A DNA stretch of 64,000 nucleotides, taken from NCBI RefSeq assembly GCF_947500795.1, contig NZ_CANMTE010000003.1, positions 434,001-498,000 of the forward strand, read 5' to 3'. Shown piece by piece: positions 54,201-61,830 of this stretch. A program made the translations under genes and the position numbers. The notes beneath the pieces were generated by a model. It was not told the DNA's origin and ran no database searches. It saw only the letters and a list, made by a program, of their open reading frames with translations. This stretch comes from an uncultured Gelidibacter sp. (GTDB lineage: Bacteria > Bacteroidota > Bacteroidia > Flavobacteriales > Flavobacteriaceae). Positions within the stretch are counted from its first letter, which is position 1. Every line of letters begins with the position of its first letter.

Positions 54201-54668
54201 TTACACTTCCTTTTTTGAAGTATCCATTGTCATCGATTCCGAATTCACACAATAACGCAATCCGCTTGGTTCCGGCCCATCAGGAAACACATGTCCTAAA
54301 TGCGCATCACAAACATTACACATCACTTCTACACGTACCATTCCATACGATGTATCTCTTTCGTACTTAATAGCATTCTCCTTTATAGGCTGCGTAAAAC
54401 TCGGCCAACCTGAGCTCGATTCAAATTTTATTGTCGAATCGAACAATGGGGTATCGCAACACACACAGTTGTACTGTCCTTCATCATAAACGCTACAAAG
54501 CGCTCCCGTTCCCGGTGCTTCCGTACCCTTTCCTCTTGCTATTTTAAATTGTGATGGTGTAAGGATCTCACGCCATTCAGCTTCTGTTTTTTCAATTCTT
54601 TTATCTGGTTCCGGATTTCCGTTTACCGCAAAATCCATGACATTTTTCCATGTAAGCATAACATTCAA
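54201..54668 (-). CDS. msrB: peptide-methionine (R)-S-oxide reductase
   Basis: 155 residues. Zinc site: YNCVCCDTPLF and CNVCDAHLGHVF. GWPSFTQPI is a family motif, and RYCVNSESM holds the catalytic Cys. It acts on the R-epimer, complementing MsrA encoded next. The frame has an internal Met at position 4 that could also start. It is the first gene of the six-gene redox operon. Confidence 0.95.
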   Translation of the reverse strand: MNVMLTWKNVMDFAVNGNPEPDKRIEKTEAEWREILTPSQFKIARGKGTEAPGTGALCSVYDEGQYNCVCCDTPLFDSTIKFESSSGWPSFTQPIKENAIKYERDTSYGMVRVEVMCNVCDAHLGHVFPDGPEPSGLRYCVNSESMTMDTSKKEV

Positions 54669-54805
54669 GTATTTTTCTTAAAGTTAAAAATTATAATAGG
54701 TATTTGGACGGAATTTAACGTTTTGCATTACAAAAACTCGCCTTTGTGTCCACATACTTCATTTATTTTTTAGTAATTTGTATCACAAAATTCACAAAGC
54801 ATTAT

Positions 54806-56086
54806 ATGACTGATATCATCAAAAAAACAGAAGACTTTGTATTCCAACTTTTTAAAAAGGAATTACCAAATACCTTTCTATATCATAATTTCACACATAC
54901 CAAACGTGTTTTAAAAAGCACTAAAGAGATTATAGAAAACTCCAATATCAGCACAGAGCAATCCACCATACTTCAACTTGCCGCCTTACTTCACGATACA
55001 GGGTACACTAAAACCAGAGAAGGTCATGAAGAAGAAAGTGTTAAGATTGCGACCGAATTTTTGAATGAACACCAAGTAGATCAAAACATAATCGATGCCG
55101 TTAACGATTGTATCATGGCAACGAAATTTAAAGATGCTCCACAAAACGAATTGGCTAAAATTATAAGAGATGCGGATGCTTCACATTTTGGAAAATCTTA
55201 TTTTAATGAAGCCAGTGAATTTTTAAGAAAAGAATTGGAATTACAAGAGGTCAGAACGTATTCACCTTCTGAATGGCTTGAAGAAAACATAGACGTCCTT
55301 TCTCAAAGGCATCAGTTTTATACAGATTATGCGTTGAAAAGTTGGCAAACCCAAAAAGAAGACAACTTGGCCGACCTTATCCAAACCAAGAAAAAAGAGA
55401 AAAAGAGGCACCAGAAAGAAAAAATGAAGGCCGAACTTAAAGCAAAGGCTAAAGATGACAGTCCGGAACGCGCCATTCAATCCTTTTATAGAACTGCTTT
55501 AAGAAACCACATCAACCTTAGTGATATTGCAGACACAAAAGCGAACATCCTGCTTTCAGTGAATGCCATTATCATCTCATTAATGCTTTCAACCCTGTTT
55601 GCCAAATTTGATAATCCGGCCAATCAATTTTTGATTACGCCTACTATTATATTAATGCTGTCCAGTATTGCATCGATGATTTTATCAATCATTGCAACAC
55701 GTCCTAATATTACTAGTGGGGAATTTACCAAAGAGGATGTCGAAAACAGAAAAGTAAACTTGACGTTTTTTGGGAATTTCCATAAGATGAAACTTGAGGA
55801 TTTTGAATGGGCAATCAACGAACTTTTGAAAGATAAAGACTACGTGTACAGTTCGTTAACTAAGGACCTTTATTTTTTAGGAAAAGTATTAGATAGAAAG
55901 TACCGAATTTTAAGAGTCACTTATACCGTTTTCATGATTGGTATGATTGTTTCGGTATGCGCTTTTGCAATATCTTTTAAGTTTACACCTCATGCAAAAT
56001 TGGAAGAAGTTTTAAAGCCTGAAAACACGAGCTTTAATAGCATTCAACCAACAACAATAGATGCCTCAGAGAATTTTTATGTTTAA
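54806..56086 (+). CDS. HD-domain protein with PycTM (DUF5706) effector-type membrane domain
   Basis: 426 residues from ATG at 54806; a GTG 60 bp upstream is a weaker start. The N-terminal HD phosphohydrolase domain has His31 (FTHTKRV), His63-Asp64 (LLHDTGYTK) and IIRDADASHFG. A charged linker (about 185-215) follows. The C-terminal region has INLSDIADTKANILLSVNA and three transmembrane segments, which matches the Pycsar TM effector family. Known relatives respond to cCMP or cUMP in phage defence. No cyclase is next to it, so here it could be a housekeeping nucleotide-linked protein. Its stop overlaps the convergent GAF gene by 4 bp. Confidence 0.85.
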   Translation: MTDIIKKTEDFVFQLFKKELPNTFLYHNFTHTKRVLKSTKEIIENSNISTEQSTILQLAALLHDTGYTKTREGHEEESVKIATEFLNEHQVDQNIIDAVNDCIMATKFKDAPQNELAKIIRDADASHFGKSYFNEASEFLRKELELQEVRTYSPSEWLEENIDVLSQRHQFYTDYALKSWQTQKEDNLADLIQTKKKEKKRHQKEKMKAELKAKAKDDSPERAIQSFYRTALRNHINLSDIADTKANILLSVNAIIISLMLSTLFAKFDNPANQFLITPTIILMLSSIASMILSIIATRPNITSGEFTKEDVENRKVNLTFFGNFHKMKLEDFEWAINELLKDKDYVYSSLTKDLYFLGKVLDRKYRILRVTYTVFMIGMIVSVCAFAISFKFTPHAKLEEVLKPENTSFNSIQPTTIDASENFYV

Positions 56087-58461
56087 GCATTAAATTCACT
56101 TACCAAATCGTCGTAGGTATAATACTGCTGCTCATTCTCCTTTGTGTGGTATAAAATTGATACACGGATGGCCTTCAGCCCAGTAACACCCTGAAGGTCT
56201 TCCAATTCTAAGAGCTCTATTTCATTATCGAAGATGTTTTTGTGCTGCAAATATTTGATATAGTTGAGGTAAGCCTCTTCATCTTCTTTTTGCGAATAGA
56301 TAATTGCGAGCTTTCCTTTTTGGGTTATGCGCTCATTTGTATCTTTTATAAGTGCTTTGTCCACACGTTTTTTCACCACTTCATAGCGGGCATTATAAGT
56401 GCCGTCTACATCAAATTGTTTTTCATCCATCCTAAATTGAATGGACAACGGTTGATGATACGCTAAAATCATTGAAGCCACATCTACCGATGCTGGAAAT
56501 TCATTCTTATTTTGGTAAAATTTATTTTCCATTTCAGCCATGACCTGAAGTTGCCAAAGTCGTAAGTTATAGAGGTACATTTTATTAAAACTCTCTTCCT
56601 TAGTGATGGATTCCCCAATATACATATTGTGCTCAACGCCATCTGTTTTGAAGCGCTCAAAGTAATGTGGATAGATTTTTTGGGCTTCAATTTGCTTCTG
56701 ATCTATAACAGAAGCCATTTTTTTATTGATCAATGCAATCGTATCGTCATAATGTTTACGGTAGTAATAGACAAGCCCTAAATTCTCATTTATTTTACTG
56801 AAGTAATCGTCTATAGCCTCGACTAAATCGTCATTTTTTTTCTTTAAAAACTTGAATAACGGATGGATTTCCTTCTCAAAGAATTTTACTATTTCCTGTT
56901 CTGTATCAACCCTAAAATGATCTATCAGCGCTTCTGACAACTCACCCATTTGGAAATCGAGCTGCTCATAAATAGGCAAACGCTCAGTTTCCAATAAGGT
57001 GGCAAGTATTTTCTTTACCATGCCAATTTGCATGGACAAATCTTTACGCGTAGCTTGATTTCTGGCATCTGAAGATCCTTTCACATCAATCTGGCCAAAT
57101 AAAGGATAAACATCAGGAAAAGAAATCTCACCAAACGATACGTTATTTCCTTCCTTTTGTTTTCTATCAAGAAAAACACGCGCCTCCCTTTCAAATTTCC
57201 AACGCACACTTGGATGAATGGAGGTGCATTCTTGCTGGATAACAGCTTCAATTAACGTTTCCTGCTCCTTTTTAGAGCGCATGACTGATGCAACAATAAA
57301 AGGCATCACATCAATCAAGATATTGGCATTGATACTATTTAATTCATGCACTTTGGTAGAAACGATCTCCAAAACCCCTAAAAGTTGTCCGTTAGAAGCA
57401 ATTGGTGCTAAAATGGCACTTTTGATACCGTGTTCATGCAAGGTTTGATATTGTGCTTCCCCGTTTGATAGTTTATAATATTTGTCTACGTCAGGTATGG
57501 CAAAATAGCTATTTTCTGTAATGAGCGCCTTATAGGACGCCTCACACAAGAGGGTTTTACAGGAGCCATTGTCATTATTAAAAAGCAAATAACTATCAAT
57601 TCCGGCACCTGCAATACGCTCAAAACGCTCTTCAGTTTTATTATAAGCTAAAAACCCAACTTTGACATCTTTCAGATTCAATAGCGATTCAAAAAGATGT
57701 TTAAAATCATTCGTGAAATCCTTATGCTCATCGTTTCCGCTGGCTAACAAATTGGATTTAATTTCAGATATGGAACGGTCGTCCGTCACATCAAAAATAT
57801 TATTGATGGTAAAGCCTTTAAAAATATAACTCTTTGCAGGGAACTTTTCTCTCCATAAATCTATATTGTCATAGCTCTCCAACAGCAAGCTATAATCCTC
57901 TTCCGTTATTTCAGGTGCGTCATCTGTTTTAAGGATCTCTACAAAATCAGCATTGTACAATATTTTGTAGGTACGCAAAATACCGTTAGCGTTTGGAATT
58001 TCATAAAAGAAAGACCTTCTAAAATTGATATCATAACCGTAATAAAACTTTAAGATAATCGCACAAGCTTCTCTGTACATATCATCTCCTGGCGGATTGG
58101 CGATTTTCAACTCAAAGTCATCTCCAGCATTTTCAATGATTGACTTAAATCGTTTTGACGCATTGAAAATTAAACTATGAAGAACGACTGAGGCTGTTTT
58201 AATTTCATTATTAGTCAGCAATTCATTGAAAGAATCTTCAAGAAGGATATTAATTTCCTTTTGATACGAATAAATCAAATCAATATTAGTAAAACCCTCT
58301 CTGAGTTCAGGCGCCGAATTTCCCGCTTGCAATACACGTTGCGCCTTAGCTACCAAAAAAGGATCGTCACTTTCAGCAAGTTCTTCATAAAATTTTAAGA
58401 GCTTGTTGAAACTCACTTTTATTAAAAATGGCGAATCTATATGGGCGTTAATGTCTCTCAT
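56083..58461 (-). CDS. GAF-domain protein of unknown output
   Basis: 792 residues, no signal or transmembrane segment. A GAF domain at about 245-385 includes LKDVKVGFLAYNK, ENSYFAIPDVDKYYKL and ILAPIASNGQLLGVLEIVS. The middle holds SFPDVYPLFGQIDVKGSSDARN (about 450), a conserved block with no named domain that I can recall. The long C-terminal half is helical. GAF domains bind cyclic nucleotides or other small ligands. There is no kinase, cyclase or diguanylate motif. Tail-to-tail overlap with the HD-PycTM gene hints at a functional pair. Confidence 0.8.
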   Translation of the reverse strand: MRDINAHIDSPFLIKVSFNKLLKFYEELAESDDPFLVAKAQRVLQAGNSAPELREGFTNIDLIYSYQKEINILLEDSFNELLTNNEIKTASVVLHSLIFNASKRFKSIIENAGDDFELKIANPPGDDMYREACAIILKFYYGYDINFRRSFFYEIPNANGILRTYKILYNADFVEILKTDDAPEITEEDYSLLLESYDNIDLWREKFPAKSYIFKGFTINNIFDVTDDRSISEIKSNLLASGNDEHKDFTNDFKHLFESLLNLKDVKVGFLAYNKTEERFERIAGAGIDSYLLFNNDNGSCKTLLCEASYKALITENSYFAIPDVDKYYKLSNGEAQYQTLHEHGIKSAILAPIASNGQLLGVLEIVSTKVHELNSINANILIDVMPFIVASVMRSKKEQETLIEAVIQQECTSIHPSVRWKFEREARVFLDRKQKEGNNVSFGEISFPDVYPLFGQIDVKGSSDARNQATRKDLSMQIGMVKKILATLLETERLPIYEQLDFQMGELSEALIDHFRVDTEQEIVKFFEKEIHPLFKFLKKKNDDLVEAIDDYFSKINENLGLVYYYRKHYDDTIALINKKMASVIDQKQIEAQKIYPHYFERFKTDGVEHNMYIGESITKEESFNKMYLYNLRLWQLQVMAEMENKFYQNKNEFPASVDVASMILAYHQPLSIQFRMDEKQFDVDGTYNARYEVVKKRVDKALIKDTNERITQKGKLAIIYSQKEDEEAYLNYIKYLQHKNIFDNEIELLELEDLQGVTGLKAIRVSILYHTKENEQQYYTYDDLVSEFNA

Positions 58462-58503
58462 AGGGTCATAATATTTTCAAATTTACGGATTTTTGAGTTG
58501 GCC

Positions 58504-58544
58504 AAAAAAAAAAATCGTGAAGTCTCACAAGGAGATTCACGATT
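58504..58544 (-). terminator. terminator of the amylase operon
   Basis: AATCGTGAA-GTCTC and GGAGA-TTCACGATT form a bulged stem. On the minus strand it is followed by about ten T residues (58504-58514). Confidence 0.85.
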
Positions 58545-58591
58545 CTGTAGGAGCTGGTTTTTATAAATTCTCTCTATTTACTAATCAGTCT

Positions 58592-58735
58592 ACTCGGTTC
58601 TCGATACATTTTTAAGGCTATCGCTAACGCAATCGACTTAAAAACACTCCGGTTCTCGATACATCCCGAAAGTTTTAGCACAACCCTCTTATCAAATCAT
58701 TTCCGAAGCTTTGGGGGCACTCGAACTGACAAACG
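58592..58735. repeat. dispersed intergenic repeat, copies 2 and 3
   Basis: CTCGGTTCTCGATACAT at 58593 and CCGGTTCTCGATACAT at 58649 are two start blocks. The end block GCACTCGAACTGACA is at 58718-58732. The same blocks bracket 15084-15137. The elements sit in a non-coding gap next to the stop of the amylase gene. Confidence 0.65.
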
Positions 58736-58738
58736 GAA

Positions 58739-60400
58739 CTACTTCAATTCTAATAGGACAATGCTATATTCTGAATCTATTTGAACGCGACCGTCAATCA
58801 CCTTTGACTCTTGCTTAGAATACGCATCTCTCACTATTGAACCTTCCTTAAACACGCGTCTAACGTCTAAACTTTTTATTCCTTTAGATAATTCAAGACC
58901 TACTACAACGACATCTTCAATATCGTCCTTTTTGTAACTTCTATAGAACACATAAGGACTTTCGGTAATCATTTGATGCACGCCAGCACCAACTGCGGGA
59001 TGGTTTTTTCTGAACTGTCCCAACTTCTGCCAATGCGCTAAAACACGTTTTGTATGATCTTCAGAAGCGATGCTTTCCCAATTCATAAACGAACGCAACG
59101 TCGCGTCTCCAACCGTGCCTTCTATTACCAGCGATCTTGCGGATTCGTCGCCATAATACACTTGGGATGTCCCAGGAGCTAATAACAGCTTGGTAGCGGT
59201 TTCAAAAGGTTTTTCCCTGTTGGCATCAAAAGGTTGACCATCATCATGAGACGATAAGTAATTCAAGACGCCATACCCTTTTAGAGGATTTTGAAGGGCA
59301 TCCGTATATTTCTTAAATAGTTGTTCGTAGCTTAATTGGGCTGCATCATATTTAAACTCAAAATTGATCAAACTGTTGAAAGCCTTATCAAAATAATTGA
59401 TGTGTTTTCCGCCTAAGTCATACGCTTTCCCTGAGGACACGCCATAGCCATACACTTCACCTACCAAATAGAATGCATTCGCATCTAAAACCGCCTCTGG
59501 ATTATTGCTTTTCCATTCGCTAAACGCATAATCACATTCGATCTTAAATTCTTGCCAAACGGATGCTTCCGTATGTTTTACGGTATCGACACGATAGCCA
59601 TCAATACCATATTCCGTAATATAATCGGTAAGCCATTTCATGATATAAAATCGCGGGGCCCTCGGATGTCCGGTACGTTCAAAAAACGCATCTAATTCGG
59701 CAACTTCCTGGTCATATCGTCCTTCTGCCTTCCATTTTTCCACAAGTTGCGGTGGCAAAGCAACATCTTCATTACTTTCCGTTCTAATGTCCGGTAGATT
59801 TTGAACCAGCGTACACGAAACAGTCGCATCATACGAGCTATAATCGCAGGTAGGATTTGTACGCACCCATTCGTCTGGCCAAACAGGATCTACAGGCGTG
59901 ACAGGCCCCGTATGATTGATTACTGCGTCCAACACCACCCGAATTCCTTTACTATGGGCGGCATCTACTAAGGCCTTTAAATCTTCTTTTGTTCCAAAAT
60001 TGGGATCAATTGCTGTCCAATCTTTGGTCCAATAGCCGTGAAATCCGTAGGTAACACCCGTACCTTCATCAGTTCCTCCGTGGATTTGCTCCACGATAGG
60101 TGTCATCCAAATGGCATTGACACCAAGGTCCGAGAAATAACCTTCTTCAATTTTTTGGGTAATGCCTTTTAAGTCACCGCCTTCAAAACCTCTCAACTTC
60201 CCTGCTTCCTGCGTGCGATTAAAATTCACGTCGTTGGTACGATCACCATTATGAAATCGATCAGTCAGCAAAAAGTACAAATTAGCGCCTTCCCAAACGA
60301 AAGGCGCATTAGTCTTCTCTTCCATGTTCACTTGCGAATTTCCTTCTTGACAACCCATCAGCACAAAACCACAAAGCAAGCACCATAAAACTTTTGTCAT
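58739..60400 (-). CDS. GH13 alpha-amylase lipoprotein
   Basis: 553 residues with a lipoprotein signal (VLMGCQE, Cys17). GH13 regions: VLDAVINHTG (region I), GYRVDTVKHTE (nucleophile Asp), LVGEVYGYG (acid Glu) and LSSHDDGQP (region IV). GFHGYWTKDW and EGGDLKGI are typical of SusG-like or extracellular amylases. It is outer-membrane or surface bound, degrading starch or maltodextrin. It is 2 bp downstream of a second GH13 gene. Confidence 0.92.
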   Translation of the reverse strand: MTKVLWCLLCGFVLMGCQEGNSQVNMEEKTNAPFVWEGANLYFLLTDRFHNGDRTNDVNFNRTQEAGKLRGFEGGDLKGITQKIEEGYFSDLGVNAIWMTPIVEQIHGGTDEGTGVTYGFHGYWTKDWTAIDPNFGTKEDLKALVDAAHSKGIRVVLDAVINHTGPVTPVDPVWPDEWVRTNPTCDYSSYDATVSCTLVQNLPDIRTESNEDVALPPQLVEKWKAEGRYDQEVAELDAFFERTGHPRAPRFYIMKWLTDYITEYGIDGYRVDTVKHTEASVWQEFKIECDYAFSEWKSNNPEAVLDANAFYLVGEVYGYGVSSGKAYDLGGKHINYFDKAFNSLINFEFKYDAAQLSYEQLFKKYTDALQNPLKGYGVLNYLSSHDDGQPFDANREKPFETATKLLLAPGTSQVYYGDESARSLVIEGTVGDATLRSFMNWESIASEDHTKRVLAHWQKLGQFRKNHPAVGAGVHQMITESPYVFYRSYKKDDIEDVVVVGLELSKGIKSLDVRRVFKEGSIVRDAYSKQESKVIDGRVQIDSEYSIVLLELK

Positions 60401-60402
60401 GC

Positions 60403-61824
60403 TTAGTTGGTTAAAATTTTATATTCCCAAGGTTTTAGTACAATGTTCTCCTTTTTCAACTCTAACTTTTTCCCTTGAATATAATCCGTAAAGCTTCCTT
60501 CGAGCGGTGCAGCAACAGATTGCTCTTTATCAGAAAAATTCCCGATAAAGGTTACGGTTTGGTCATCTTTTGCACGCTGAAATACCAAAACTTTAGCATT
60601 AGCTGTTTCCAAATTGGTGTATGACGCTGGATTCTTTCCACCGTTTAAAGCTGGATTTGTATTTTTCAACGCACCAAGTTTTTCAAGTAAAGGCCACATC
60701 GTTTTTTTGGTTTTCGGAATTGAATCTTTTTCAAAAAACTTTAATCTGTGATCCATATCATACTCCATACCTGAATAAATAAGAGGCATTCCAGGAATCA
60801 CATAACTAAACGCAGTCATTAATGGTGCCGCTTCTTTCATGCGCTCATTGATGGTACCACTCCAAGAATTTTCATCATGATTGGTCACAAAATTCATCAT
60901 GATATCATTCTTTTCGTATAACGAATCGATTTGCGCCTTACGATTGTTCCAAGCGTCTAATCCTTTCTTTCCTTGTGCCAAATCATTCATCACATGGTGC
61001 GTATCCCAACCGTAAACCATATCAAAAAGACCATCTTTAGCCAATTCTGGCTCCCAAGCTTCTGCAAGCATAAAAATATCTTTAGTTGCTCTTAGTTGCG
61101 GAATAGCTTCCTCCCAGAAATCAGTAGGCACTGAACCCGCAACATCACATCTAAAACCATCTACGCCTTCTTCCTTTAACCAATATTGCATGTCAGCAAT
61201 CATCTCTTTGCGCATGTCTTTATTGTCATAATTGAGGTCGGCAACATCCGTCCAATCCGTTCCTTCCGGATAAGTGATGTTTCCATCTTTATCCTTTGTA
61301 TAGTAATCCGGATTGTTTTTGATCCACTCATGATCCCATCCCGTATGGTTTGGTACCCAATCTAAAATGACATACATACCATTGTCGTGCGCCGTTTTGA
61401 TTAAATTTCTAAAGTCTTCAATGGTTCCAAATTCTGGATTGATTTTAGTAAAATCAGAGACCGCATAATAGCTGCCCAAGTATTTTGATTGTTCCTCCTC
61501 AGGAAAATCTGAGGCGAATTTGCTATCTGCTCCGCCTGTCGCTTTACGATTGGTCTCGCTAATTGGAAAAATTGGCATCAACCAAATGACTTTTACACCC
61601 AATTGTTTTAACTGCGGAATGTCTTTAGTGAATTCGTCAAAATGTCCCGAAGGCGAGTATTGACGAATATTGGCTTCATAAATCACCCCGGTCTCTAGAA
61701 CATCGTCAGTGATCGGTTGAAATGTTGCCTGAGTATTTTCAATGACTGTTAAGTCTTTTTTCGGGTCCTCCTTGCAGGCCGTAATCAGCATTAAACTGAA
61801 GGCTGCTAACATAATTTTTTTCAT
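60403..61824 (-). CDS. second GH13 alpha-amylase family lipoprotein
   Basis: 473 residues with a lipoprotein signal (MLITACKED, Cys17). Motifs: ILDWVPNHTGWDHEW, GFRCDVAGSVP (nucleophile Asp), MLAEAWEPEL (acid Glu), FVTNHDENSWSGT. It starts with YEANIRQYSPSG as in short amylases and cyclomaltodextrinase-like enzymes. Periplasmic or surface-located. It lies between the GH31 gene (6 bp upstream) and the first GH13 gene, so the three are one transcript. Confidence 0.92.
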   Translation of the reverse strand: MKKIMLAAFSLMLITACKEDPKKDLTVIENTQATFQPITDDVLETGVIYEANIRQYSPSGHFDEFTKDIPQLKQLGVKVIWLMPIFPISETNRKATGGADSKFASDFPEEEQSKYLGSYYAVSDFTKINPEFGTIEDFRNLIKTAHDNGMYVILDWVPNHTGWDHEWIKNNPDYYTKDKDGNITYPEGTDWTDVADLNYDNKDMRKEMIADMQYWLKEEGVDGFRCDVAGSVPTDFWEEAIPQLRATKDIFMLAEAWEPELAKDGLFDMVYGWDTHHVMNDLAQGKKGLDAWNNRKAQIDSLYEKNDIMMNFVTNHDENSWSGTINERMKEAAPLMTAFSYVIPGMPLIYSGMEYDMDHRLKFFEKDSIPKTKKTMWPLLEKLGALKNTNPALNGGKNPASYTNLETANAKVLVFQRAKDDQTVTFIGNFSDKEQSVAAPLEGSFTDYIQGKKLELKKENIVLKPWEYKILTN

Positions 61825-61830
61825 GTGTAG

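Noticed and set aside
54806-56086. A complete Pycsar phage-defence operon
   Set aside because: Only the effector-type protein is present; no pyrimidine cyclase lies in the neighbourhood, and the flanks are core metabolic or stress genes.
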